Assembly: GCF_000968195.1 (NCBI RefSeq)
Contig: NZ_FO704550.1
Location: 2,294,001-2,358,000 of the forward strand
DNA from: Xenorhabdus doucetiae
GTDB taxonomy: Bacteria; Pseudomonadota; Gammaproteobacteria; Enterobacterales; Enterobacteriaceae
Direction of reading: 5' to 3'
DNA: 64,000 bases
The notes under the pieces are model-generated. The model ran no database searches and was not told where the DNA came from. It was given only the letters and a program-made list of their open reading frames with translations. Made by a program: the position numbers and the translations under genes. Position 1 is the first letter of the stretch. The number at the start of each line of letters is the position of its first letter. This document shows positions 37,600 through 47,000 of this stretch, one piece after another.

Positions 37600-38928
37600 T
37601 TAAGCTTTTTTATCTAACGGAAAAGGAACAGGATGTTTTGTGTTGTAGTTAAAAGTATACATGGCCGTTATGACCATCATGACAACCAGTGTCCAAGACA
37701 CTTCTTTTGCTCCGGTTCCCAAGACCGCCCAGATACAATAAATGAAGGCAATAAACGTAACGATGATATATTGCGTTTTTTCCTGCCCAAGATGGCCATG
37801 ACCAATTAATAACAAGGCAGCACAGGTATACAGGTAAGGGACCAAGGTAAAAATAACCGAGACAGACGAGACCAAGCCAAATTCTTTCGCCGCATTGGGG
37901 GAAATACTGCTGAGCTGGAAAATCGTCATTAAGATGCCGAGGATCAACAAGCCCGCCACCGGTGTCCCCGCTTTGTTCACTTTGGCAAAGATGGCAGGAA
38001 ACAACCCATCGTCTGCCGCAGCCTTGGCCGTCTGCCCGGCGAGTAGTGTCCAGCCGCCCAGTGATCCCAAACAGCCTGCCGCCGCACAAAAGGCAACCAC
38101 TGCGCCGGCGGTATCGCCCAATGCCAGTCTGGCCGCATCACCAAAAGGTGACGATGAGATTTTCAACGCGGCATTGGGGATCATGCCCATAATCACGCTG
38201 CTGGACAGCACATAACAGACCGCCGCAATCAACACACCGCCAATGGTGGCAATCGGCACGTTGCGCTTGGGATTTTTAACCACACCCGCTGCAACGGAAG
38301 CACTTTCAACGCCGATAAAGGACCATAATGTGACGTTTAAAATGCTCTGGATCGCACCAAAGGTATTCAACCCACTGACGTTCCACGCCGCCATATAAGT
38401 CTGGCCGTTAAACCAGAACCAGCCCAATACCGCAGTGGCGACAATCGGAATCAGGGCTAATGTTGTCGCGACCGCCTGCACTCGGGTAATCACATGCGGC
38501 CCGATGATATTTAAAATGACAAATATCCACAGTATGACGGTACAGGTGAGGGTTAAAACGATGGGGTCTTTCAGGATGGGGAAAAAATAACTTAGATAAC
38601 CCACGCCAATCACCACCATCGCGATATTGCCGATCCAGCACGCCAGCCAATACAACACGTTCGTTTGATAGCCTAAAAAGGGGCCAAAGGCCCGTCTTGC
38701 ATAGGCATAAGAACCACCGGGACTGTCATCCAGTGAGGCCATCTTTGCATAGACGATTGATAACCCCACCGCGCCAATGATGGTCACCAGCCAGCCAAGA
38801 ATGGCAATGCCCCCGGTTGCCGCCAGACTGGCGGGCAGGAGGAAAACCCCCGATCCCATGATGTTACCCGCCACCATCAGCGTTACCGGGATCAATCCGA
38901 CTTTTTTTGCCTCTGAAACCGTAGCCAT
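37600..38928 (-). CDS. adiC: Arginine/agmatine antiporter AdiC
   Basis: Inner-membrane APC-family antiporter that brings in arginine and expels agmatine, part of arginine-dependent acid resistance. It has 442 residues (E. coli 445) and about 12 membrane segments. The substrate motif GNIMGSGVFLLPASLA lies in helix 1 (residues ~22-37); SPGGSYAYARRAFGPFLGYQ and the helix-6 region LWSFIGVESASVAAGVVKNPKRNVP are nearly identical to E. coli AdiC. It lies 17 bp after adiA in the same operon. It is flanked by the two Hcp cassette copies. Confidence 0.95.
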   Translation of the reverse strand: MATVSEAKKVGLIPVTLMVAGNIMGSGVFLLPASLAATGGIAILGWLVTIIGAVGLSIVYAKMASLDDSPGGSYAYARRAFGPFLGYQTNVLYWLACWIGNIAMVVIGVGYLSYFFPILKDPIVLTLTCTVILWIFVILNIIGPHVITRVQAVATTLALIPIVATAVLGWFWFNGQTYMAAWNVSGLNTFGAIQSILNVTLWSFIGVESASVAAGVVKNPKRNVPIATIGGVLIAAVCYVLSSSVIMGMIPNAALKISSSPFGDAARLALGDTAGAVVAFCAAAGCLGSLGGWTLLAGQTAKAAADDGLFPAIFAKVNKAGTPVAGLLILGILMTIFQLSSISPNAAKEFGLVSSVSVIFTLVPYLYTCAALLLIGHGHLGQEKTQYIIVTFIAFIYCIWAVLGTGAKEVSWTLVVMMVITAMYTFNYNTKHPVPFPLDKKA

Positions 38929-38945
38929 AATTTATCTTCCCGTTT

Positions 38946-41219
38946 TCACTTTTTTATACACATGACGTGATAAATGCCGTTGATAATTTCCGTGCCTTCC
39001 GTTTCATGCTCAAAACCGGGGAATTGGTGATCCCATTTTTGCAATGCGTGTAAATAGCCAATCTGCGGGCTGGACTTATCACCAAAATTTTCACCTGAAA
39101 GCAGCATGGGAATACCCGGCGGATACGGGATGATAGAGTTGGCGGCAATGCGATGAGGCAGATTGTCCAGTGCCACCATTTCCACCGCATTGGTCACGAT
39201 GGCTTGATAAGCGGCTCGCGGGGTCATTTCCATTTTGGGCAAGCCCGCATAGGCCTGATTGAGCTTTTCGCCCGGATTATTCTGGCGTAAATAATCGAAC
39301 ATTTTGTCGCCCAATTCTTGCAAGCCTAAATGTTCATACACCTCCGGATACTGCTCCACTAAATCCGGCAAAACCTTACTCAAAGGCGTATTGGCATCAT
39401 AATGGTGTTTGAAAGAGAGTAAGGTGTTGAGTAAGGTTCCCCATTTTCCTTTGGTGATACCCATTGAAAACAGGAACATAATTTGGAAATCCGTGGTACG
39501 GGTCGGTACGATACCGTGCTGGCTTAACCATGCAGTGACCAAGGCAGCCGGTACACCCTGTTTTTGCAACTTCCCGTTATCTCCCATGCCCGGCGCCAGG
39601 ATGCTGACTTTAATCGGATCGAGCATACTCCAATTATCCGGCAAATCTTCAAACCCGTGCCAACTGTCGCCCGGACGCATGACCCAACAGCCTTGATCTT
39701 TCGTCAGTAACTCCCTGGGGGCATCGGCAAAAGCTATTTTCTTGCCGGTTGCCGGATCGGTGACTTTTTCCTGATTCCAGGGTTTAAAAAACCAATCCCC
39801 CTGCTTACTGAAATCCCGGTGTAAACGCGCCAGTGCCTGACGAAAATCAACCGCTTCTTCAATCACTTCCTGCGTCAAAGAATAACCACTATTACCGTCC
39901 ATCATGGCAACCGCAATATCATTGGAAGCACAAATCGCGTACAGCGGAGAGGTGGTCGCGTGCATCATGTAGGCCTGATTAAACCGTGAGAAATCCACCG
40001 GGCTACGGCCATCGCGGACATGAATAAAAGAGGCTTGGGAGAGCGCATTCAACAATTTATGGGAGGAATGGGTCGCAAAGACGGTCGGCCCGGCGTGGTT
40101 TTTCGGTTCCCCCCGCATCGCATAATGATCATGATAAATCGGGTTAAACCGCGCATAACCATACCATGCTTCATCAAAATGGATCCTATCGACGCTTTTA
40201 TCCAACAGTTCCTGAACCTGTTTGGCGTTATAACAGACACCATCATAGGTACAGTTTGTCACGACACTATAGACGGGTTTCCGGTTAGCCGACGCCTGCG
40301 TCAGTGGATTTTGTTTCAGTTTTTTCTGTAAGGTCTTGGCCTGCATCTCTTGCGGATAGATAGGCCCAATAATGCCATAGCGGTTACGGCTTGGCAGCAT
40401 ATAAACCGGTTTTGCGCCTGTCAGGATCAGCCCCTGTTCAATGGATTTATGGCAGTTTCGGTCAATAATGACCACGTCATCTTCGGTCATGCAGGCCTGC
40501 ATAATCGTGCGGTTAGAACCGGATGTGCCGACCACGACCGAATACGAATGGTCTGCACCAAACACTCTGGCGGCATTTCTTTCACTTTCACCGAATGCAC
40601 CGGAATGATCCAGCAGTGAACCTAATGAGGCGCGTTCAATCCCCATATCGGTACGGAAAAGATTCTCCCCATAATAATCATGATAAAAGCGGCCAACCGG
40701 TGTCTTATTAAACCCGACGCCCCCTTGATGTCCGGGTGCCGCCCAGGAATATTCATAGGTTTGGCTGTATTTCATCAACGCAGACATCAAAGGCGGGAAT
40801 AATTGTTGACGATAACGCTGCATGGCTGCAATAGCACGACCCGCGATAAAATCCGCCGAGTCTTCCAATATCCAGGCAAACTCAGTTAGCTGTTCCAGTA
40901 ATGCGTGATTGAGCAAAAATACCGTTTTTTCCCGGTCACTTAATAAAAATACCGGCACATTTTCCTGTCGCTCAAATAATTTATTCAATAGCTTCTGTAT
41001 TTGCAGATATAAATCATCATCCATGAGCGCACAGCTTATCATTAAACAATCGAACGGCTCATTCGCTGAAATTATTGTATAGCTATCATCAAAAGACTCA
41101 GCAATCACCACCTCAACGTCTTTCCCGACTAATTTATCTGCCAACCTATGCACCGCATTTTCAATATAGTGGCTATGATATCGTGTACCCACTTCGTTTT
41201 TGGCTATCAATACTTTCAT
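38946..41219 (-). CDS. adiA: Biodegradative arginine decarboxylase AdiA
   Basis: PLP-dependent fold-type I decarboxylase that converts arginine to agmatine, consuming a proton at low pH; forms decamers in the cytosol. It has 757 residues (E. coli about 756). The N-terminal wing domain starts MKVLIAKNEVG. The PLP lysine, Lys388, lies in HSSHKLLNALSQ (Lys386 in E. coli), and FDEAWYGYARFNP holds the cofactor-ring contact. The C-terminal IPYPPGIPMLLSGENFGDKSSPQ is typical. It forms an operon with adiC; the E. coli regulator adiY is not present between them. Confidence 0.96.
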   Translation of the reverse strand: MKVLIAKNEVGTRYHSHYIENAVHRLADKLVGKDVEVVIAESFDDSYTIISANEPFDCLMISCALMDDDLYLQIQKLLNKLFERQENVPVFLLSDREKTVFLLNHALLEQLTEFAWILEDSADFIAGRAIAAMQRYRQQLFPPLMSALMKYSQTYEYSWAAPGHQGGVGFNKTPVGRFYHDYYGENLFRTDMGIERASLGSLLDHSGAFGESERNAARVFGADHSYSVVVGTSGSNRTIMQACMTEDDVVIIDRNCHKSIEQGLILTGAKPVYMLPSRNRYGIIGPIYPQEMQAKTLQKKLKQNPLTQASANRKPVYSVVTNCTYDGVCYNAKQVQELLDKSVDRIHFDEAWYGYARFNPIYHDHYAMRGEPKNHAGPTVFATHSSHKLLNALSQASFIHVRDGRSPVDFSRFNQAYMMHATTSPLYAICASNDIAVAMMDGNSGYSLTQEVIEEAVDFRQALARLHRDFSKQGDWFFKPWNQEKVTDPATGKKIAFADAPRELLTKDQGCWVMRPGDSWHGFEDLPDNWSMLDPIKVSILAPGMGDNGKLQKQGVPAALVTAWLSQHGIVPTRTTDFQIMFLFSMGITKGKWGTLLNTLLSFKHHYDANTPLSKVLPDLVEQYPEVYEHLGLQELGDKMFDYLRQNNPGEKLNQAYAGLPKMEMTPRAAYQAIVTNAVEMVALDNLPHRIAANSIIPYPPGIPMLLSGENFGDKSSPQIGYLHALQKWDHQFPGFEHETEGTEIINGIYHVMCIKK

Positions 41220-41750
41220 GACATTATTCCTTACGCTACATCTATTTGAACTAAAAGGATAAATTCAGGATTACCTGACAGTGACCCTAGATAAAATGAT
41301 TAAAAGTATTTTTAACGATGCCGAGTGAGTCATAGCAAAAACTGCCAGTAACATAATCATATTGATTAACTATTTTTTGAAATATAGTTGCCCATTAAAA
41401 ATCATATTGAACAATATAGTATCTATTTGAACTTGTGCAATTTAAGCAAATCAGCAGCACATAGATTTATCGACACAGAACCCATGCCATATCTATTGAA
41501 AAAACAGGAAAAATTGCCAATAACGGTATTTTAATATCTTATTTCAATTACTTTTTTGATTGGATTTTATTTATTCTATTGGTTTTTTATATAATGAATC
41601 TATGATGTGCTATTTTTATCTTCACAGTGTATTTATTGAATATTCCCTCCAAATTTTCCTGACATCAGCAACCCGCTGTTAGACTGGTACTAAAGGCATT
41701 GGTTTTTATGTCATCAAGACACTATTTAACATCATGATAAATAATTAAAA
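41220..41750 (-). promoter_or_regulatory. AT-rich region upstream of adiA
   Basis: About 530 bp, highly AT-rich, with no coding frame. It must hold the adiA promoter at its left side. In E. coli this operon is induced by acid and anaerobiosis and silenced by H-NS; the composition here would suit H-NS binding, which is inference. No regulator gene is found in it. Confidence 0.5.
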
Positions 41751-41771
41751 AGCCCCTGAATTTCAGAGGCT
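41751..41771 (-). terminator. Terminator of the orphan immunity-like gene
   Basis: The minus strand reads AGCCTCTGA ... TCAGGGGCT followed by a TTTTTAATT run: a near-perfect hairpin with T-tract, about 50 bp after the stop at 41820. Confidence 0.75.
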
Positions 41772-41819
41772 AAACAGAGGAAAACTTAAGGATAGAATGT
41801 TTACAGTATTTTCATTTGT

Positions 41820-42227
41820 TTAATGAAAATATTGCAGTATTTTGCTCCACCATTTTTTGTGGTTTATATCTATGTCATAAGCACTTTCAACATCCCCAAC
41901 GACTACAATATAAAAGTGCGTATCCAATATATCTTGGGGATTTTTTTCTGGTAAGGTAGGATTCCCTTCAAAGAATGAATAAATATTCATCATATTAAAA
42001 GGTGATGTTTGACCTATATATTTACCATGTTTATCATATAAAACCACAAAAATAGGTTCTTGCTCCATTATGGTTAAATACATTCCAAATAAATTAATAG
42101 GTTTAGGCTTGTAATATTTTGCGTAATACTCACTCTTACCAGAGTTAATTTCGTTCCGTGTATCACTTTCTTTCAAAAAAGTAACATGTGATAAAAAAAA
42201 CCACCATAAGAAAAACATGAGCAGCAT
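41820..42227 (-). CDS. Second DUF6201-like membrane protein (orphan immunity candidate, 5' end shifted)
   Basis: A 135-residue paralogue of the protein at 35335-35775, sharing the membrane segment (FFLWWFFLSHVTF), YAKYYKPKPINLFGMYL, IFVVLYDKHGKYIGQTSPF and the end INHKKWWSKILQYFH. The expected coupled start is the ATG at 42265, which overlaps the effector stop (ATGA) as in the intact copy, but that frame stops after five codons. One extra A in the seven-A tract (T-run 42251-42257 on the plus strand) would join MMIKKTVKYILCF to this frame. As read, translation would have to start at 42227. Its partner effector is a pseudogene, so it may protect against the effector of kin or of the intact copy. 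Confidence 0.6.
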   Translation of the reverse strand: MLLMFFLWWFFLSHVTFLKESDTRNEINSGKSEYYAKYYKPKPINLFGMYLTIMEQEPIFVVLYDKHGKYIGQTSPFNMMNIYSFFEGNPTLPEKNPQDILDTHFYIVVVGDVESAYDIDINHKKWWSKILQYFH

Positions 42228-42261
42228 AAAACATAAAATATACTTTACTGTTTTTTTATCA

Positions 42262-42672
42262 TCATAAATAAATTACTCTATCTTTTGGCAAAGGAGAAAC
42301 CCATAAAACATCTGAAAACACAATAAAATCCCCTCCTTTATTATGTTTATTTTGCCATTTTCTAAAATCTTCATTATATACAGGAACGTATCTTGAATAT
42401 TCTCCTGCCGACAACTCTCGCCACATATTATCTTTATAAAAACCCATTTATCCACATATCCCCTCACTGCTAATTTTAATGTTGCTTTCCCTATAGCGCC
42501 AAAATAATCATCTATAGCATCCGTCAAAGAACCAATTTCTTTATAGTTTACTTGTGCATATATATCTAATTCAATTGCCGAATCAGAATACCCTATTTTA
42601 TTTACGTTTCCGTCAAGTCTTTTTTTCAATAATTTTATTCCATTAGGTGATGCCCATTTCTGGACAAGTTCC
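42262..42672 (-). pseudogene. Remnant of the DUF6402-like putative effector gene
   Basis: Decayed paralogue of 35772-36617. The first ~100 codons are missing. The middle is preserved (WASPNGIKLLKKRL, then IGYSDSAIELDIYAQVNYKEIGSLTDAIDDYFGAIGKATLKLAVRGYVD). About 45 codons are then deleted with a frame change, and the end resumes in another frame (GEYSRYVPVYNEDFRKWQNK, then GGDFIVFSDVLWVSPLP). It cannot make a full protein. Confidence 0.85.
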
Positions 42673-42765
42673 TCAGTAGTTACCGATAGATTCCGGCGTT
42701 GAACAGCCCGCCGAGATTAAGCCTTGCTTCTTACCCTTTAACGACAAATAAATAAGATAGGACAT
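42673..42765 (-). pseudogene. Remnant of hcp (first ~29 codons)
   Basis: The ATG at 42765 with AGGAGA upstream begins MSYLIYLSLKGKKQGLISAG and continues to PESIGN, then hits Y-stop where the sequence jumps into the effector remnant. One deletion has therefore joined hcp codon 29 to about codon 100 of the effector gene. Confidence 0.85.
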
Positions 42766-43011
42766 GCCTGTCTCCTGTCATCTGATTTTCAATGAATGCT
42801 TATAACAGCATCAATTAAACAGGATATAGCAGTAATGCTTATCTATTCCAGAGTGGATAAAAGTACATCAGTAAAATTGTGATTGATCTCTCTTCTTAAG
42901 TAAAATCAGATAATTACCTCATGTCAATTTAACCGCAGCTTTAGTAAGAGCCAGCGCACAATGGCGTAACCATGTGGATCTTCTTTCCTGACGTTACTAT
43001 AGAAAAGTACC

Positions 43012-43031
43012 GGGCATCATTGATGACGCCC
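43012..43031. promoter_or_regulatory. Palindrome upstream of the holin-like gene
   Basis: GGGCATCATTGATGACGCCC is a near-perfect 20-bp palindrome (8 of 10 pairs) ending 24 bp before the ATG of the first lysis gene. It could be an operator or a transcript hairpin; no binding protein is proposed. Confidence 0.4.
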
Positions 43032-43054
43032 ATCATTAAATTACGGGACGAATA

Positions 43055-43372
43055 ATGAAAGAACATCCTGATTTATGGGCCGATTTATTAAATGGTCTAA
43101 AAAACGCTTGGCCGCAAATTTCTGGCTCTATTTTGGCCGTCATGATCTGTTATGGCCGACTGATTTATGACGGTGTGGAGCGGAAAAATCGCTGGGTTGA
43201 ACCGCTACTCTGCGGCGCGCTGTCGTGGGGATTCTCCAGCGGGCTGGAACTATTTGGTATTCCAAACAGTATTTCACCTGCCCTCGGCGGTGCTGTGGGT
43301 TTTATTGGCGTCGAGAAAATCCGCGAGATTGCGCTTCGGGCCATCAATAAACGTTTAGGAGATAAACAATGA
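43055..43372 (+). CDS. Phage holin-like protein
   Basis: A 105-residue protein with two or three hydrophobic segments (ISGSILAVMICYGRLIY; PLLCGALSWGFSSGLELF; ALGGAVGFIGVEKI) and charged ends, in the style of lambda-group class holins. Its stop overlaps the start of the next gene (ATGA), a lysis gene. Holins make inner-membrane holes that release endolysin. No phage structural, regulatory or integrase genes lie around it. Assignment rests on size, topology and neighbour. Confidence 0.75.
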   Translation: MKEHPDLWADLLNGLKNAWPQISGSILAVMICYGRLIYDGVERKNRWVEPLLCGALSWGFSSGLELFGIPNSISPALGGAVGFIGVEKIREIALRAINKRLGDKQ

Positions 43373-43764
43373 CCAGAGGGATACGTAACCACAATCCCGG
43401 CAATATTCGCCACGGGGATAAATGGCAGGGTTTGCGTGATATTCAGACCGATAAATCATTTTGTCAGTTTATCGCACCAGAATATGGCATACGAGCAATG
43501 CTGAAAATTCTGCGTAATTATGAACGCAAATATGGATATAACACGATCCGCCAGTTTATTTCCCGCTGGGCACCGCCCAATGAAAATAATACCGAGAGTT
43601 ATATTGCTTATGTGTGCAAATCCGTTGGCGTGCCTGACAGCGCTGTCATCGATGTAGATAATATCGCCACCATGAGCCGACTGGTTAAGGCCATTATCCA
43701 AATGGAAAACGGCCGACAGCCTTATTCTGATGCCGTCATCAAACGGGCATTTGAATTATTATAA
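43369..43764 (+). CDS. Endolysin / phage structural P5-like protein
   Basis: A 131-residue protein starting RGIRNHNPGNIRHGDKWQG, with DKSFCQFIAPEYGIRAMLKI and ISRWAPPNENNTESYIAYVC. This motif set is found in small phage proteins annotated as structural protein P5 or endolysin, and looks like a compact lysozyme-like fold. No signal peptide is visible, so it would need the holin encoded four bases upstream. Catalytic residues are not certain. No spanin gene follows. The pair could serve toxin release rather than phage lysis, which is inference. Confidence 0.6.
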   Translation: MTRGIRNHNPGNIRHGDKWQGLRDIQTDKSFCQFIAPEYGIRAMLKILRNYERKYGYNTIRQFISRWAPPNENNTESYIAYVCKSVGVPDSAVIDVDNIATMSRLVKAIIQMENGRQPYSDAVIKRAFELL

Positions 43765-43782
43765 CGTTTAGCCTGTACATCA

Positions 43783-43811
43783 TCACCGCCAAATGACTGG
43801 CGGTGACTTTT
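43783..43811 (+). terminator. Terminator of the holin/endolysin pair
   Basis: Stem TCACCGCC / GGCGGTGA with an eight-base loop and TTTT, 19 bp after the stop. It closes the two-gene unit, so no third lysis gene is co-transcribed. Confidence 0.8.
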
Positions 43812-44090
43812 CAAGATATTTCAATTACATCACGCTAGCGCACAGAAATTAACGTTGAATGTGCCCTGACTATTTTAGCGTCATATCCCCCAATATACCC
43901 ACCAGAATTTTTAATAATACCTATCAAAAATAAATGGATAAAAACACTTTTACAGTGTGGATTTAAAAAATAAAGTATCCAATTTATAAACGATTTAGAT
44001 CATTAATATCTTTACTGTGACTTATACGTCACATAACTGACATTTAATTCATTAGCCAAGTGCACCAGCCTTACGAGCAGGAGTTAAGCA
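43812..44090 (+). promoter_or_regulatory. NRPS promoter region with a GTGAC-N6-GTCAC palindrome
   Basis: An AT-rich 279-bp leader directly before the NRPS gene. GTGAC (44017-44021) and GTCAC (44028-44032) form a symmetrical site with a six-base spacer, about 60 bp before the ATG. The ribosome site AGGAG lies eight bases before the start at 44091. Promoter boxes are not assigned with confidence. Confidence 0.5.
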
Positions 44091-47000
44091 ATGCCTATGT
44101 CATGCAATGGTATTAACAACGATAGTATTAACAACGATAGTATTAACAACAGTACTCACAACCGAGATCCACTTCCGCCAGCGGATCCTTCTGCCTCTGG
44201 TAAATTCTCTCTCAGTTCTACTCAGCAAGTCGTTTGGCTCGATCAATACCTCCGTCCTGATAGCACTTGTTACAACCTGGGTTCAGTCGTTCTGATTGAG
44301 GGAAAGTTGGATGAAGCCCTGTTAATACACGCCTTTAAAACCGTTGTTTATCGTCATGATGCGTTGCGTTTACGGCTCATCAGTACTCAGGAATTACCAT
44401 TGCAAGAACTCACGGACACAAGCAATGTATTCGTGACAATTCGTGATTTTTCAGACTATGCAGACGCAGAAGAACAGGCGAAACAATATATCCATGCTGC
44501 TTTTAGCTGTCCGTTTGATTTAAACGGTGAACTATGGCGTTTTGAGTTGTTACGCGTGAGTGATAATCGTTGGTACTGGCAGTTCTGTTGTCATCATCTG
44601 ATCGGCGATGCGATCACGTTAGGACTCATCGCTGAAGAGATAGCCAATACTTATCGTTGCTTAACCAGAGGCGAGGAAATCCCACAAGCCGCGCCCTCCT
44701 ATCTCGATTTTATTGATGAAGATCATGCCTATTTACACTCACAGCGCTATCAGCAAGATCAACAATTCTGGCTGGAACGTTACAAAAATTTGCCGCCCGC
44801 ATTAATCCAACCGTCCAGTACAGAGAAAAAAGCCGATAACGAACACCCCGAACCGCTGGTTTGGCAATGGGACAGGGCGTTTTTTCAGCGCATCGAAGAT
44901 GCTGTCGCCGCACAGGGTTTATCTGTCCTGCACTTTATGTATGCGGTCTTGGCCTGCTATTTCTCACGAACAACTTATTTTTCACGGGCAGACTTTTCAT
45001 CGGAAGACAATAGTGAAGAGATTGTGATGGGTATTCCCGTACACAACCGTAAAAACGTCAAACAAAAACGCACCATAGGCATGTTTTCGTCAGTGATTCC
45101 GGTCGGAATCACCGTTGCACCCGATGATACCTTCCTTGATGTGATGAACAAAACCGCAGCAGAATTGCGTCGTTGCTATAAGCGTCAGCGCTTGCCAATC
45201 GCAGAAATCAATCGGCTTATACAAACCCAGCAGAAGAGCGGACGTACTCAACTATTCGATATCATGCTGTCATTTGAGTGGATAGAAGTGAATGCGGATA
45301 TACCCAATGCCACGCTCAAATATTCAAAAATACAACGTGGCGCGCCGTTTCCTCTGGTTATCGCTGTCCACCAATATGCCTTCGCCAATAGTGAAGATGC
45401 CCATAAGCCTGTTACGTTTGAGTTTGATTTTTCTCCCGATTACCTGAGCCGTACTGAAGTGATAGCACTCCAAGCGCGTCTTAGGGTGTTGATCGAAGCC
45501 GCCCTTGCGTCTCCTGAGATGCCAATCCGAAATTTACCGATGTTGCCAGAATCAGAACAACAGCGGCTGGCGGCGTTTAATGCCACCCAGGTGGATTTTC
45601 CGTCGGATGGCTTGGTTCATCCCCGGTTTGAAAGGCTGGCCGCCCAACAGCCCGATGCCCCGGCCGTGGTCTTTGGGGAACAAACCCTGAGCTACGGCGA
45701 ACTCAACCGCCGTGCCAACCGGCTGGCGCATGATTTAATCGCACAGGGCGTACAGCCGGATGACCGGGTGGCGATTTGTGTTGAGCGCAGCCCGGCAATG
45801 GTGACCGGGATACTGGCTATCCTTAAGGCCGGCGGGGCGTATGTCCCACTCGACCCGGCTTACCCGACTGAACGGCTGGCGTATATGCTCAAGGATGCGG
45901 CACCGGTGGCCTTACTGACCCAGACCGCTCTGGCCGGCCGGTTGCATCAGGCCGTACCCGCGGCCGGTTACACCACCGTATTACTGGATGCGCCCATCGC
46001 TTCACTCACTGAACAACCGGACCACAATCCTGACCCGCAGGCACGGGGGCTAGCACCGCACCATCTGGCCTATGTCATCTACACCTCCGGCTCCACCGGC
46101 CTGCCCAAAGGAGTAGCGATGCCGCTGGCGGCATTGGCAAACTTGCTGCAATGGCACTGCTCCCCTTCACAACCCGCCGGCAGCGGCAAAACCCTGCAAT
46201 TTGCCGCCCTGGGGTTCGATGTCGCCTTTCAGGAAATCTTTACCACCCTGTGTGAGGGCGGCTGTCTGGTGCTGATTGATGAAGCCCTGCGCCGTGAACC
46301 GCAACAGCTTCTCCGGCTGATTCAGCAAGCACAGATTGACCGGGTTTTCCTGCCCTACATTGCGCTCCAGCAGTTGGCTGAGGCCGCCGACTACGCTGAA
46401 AGGAATGGTGAGGGGAATTTAACCTGTCTGGCACATATTATTACCGCCGGTGAACAGTTGCGCATCACCCCGGCCATCCGGCGTTTCCTGCAACGGGCCG
46501 GCCACTGCCGGTTACACAATCACTACGGCCCGACGGAAAGCCATGTTGTCACGGCCTACACCTTGGGAACAACGCCGGAACACGAGCCAGCCCTGCCGCC
46601 CATCGGCCGCCCGATAGCCAACTGCCAAATCCATCTCCTCGACCCGCACGGCCAGCCCGTGCCGTTGGGGGTGACCGGTGAAATCTATATCGCCGGTGCC
46701 GGGGTCGCCCGTGGTTACCTCAACCGGCCGGAACTGACGGCCGAGCGCTTCCTTCGTGACCCGTTCTCTGCCGACCCAAATGCCCGCATGTACAAGACCG
46801 GTGACCTCGGCCGCTGGCGGCCTGACGGCAATATCGAATACCTTGGCCGCAATGATTTTCAGGTCAAGCTGCGCGGCTTCCGCATTGAATTGGGGGAAAT
46901 CGAGGCCCAACTGAGGCAGTGCCACGGCGTGCGTGACGCCGTGGTGCTGGCACGCGAAGAGGAACCGGGGCAAAAACGGCTGGTGGCCTATCTGCTGCCG

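Noticed and set aside
38946..41219. Lysine or ornithine decarboxylase identity for the 757-residue decarboxylase
   Set aside because: Sequence along its length and the adjacent AdiC-type antiporter both point to arginine decarboxylase.
43055..43764. Complete prophage
   Set aside because: Only two lysis-type genes exist; there is no integrase, repressor, portal, capsid or tail gene in the region.
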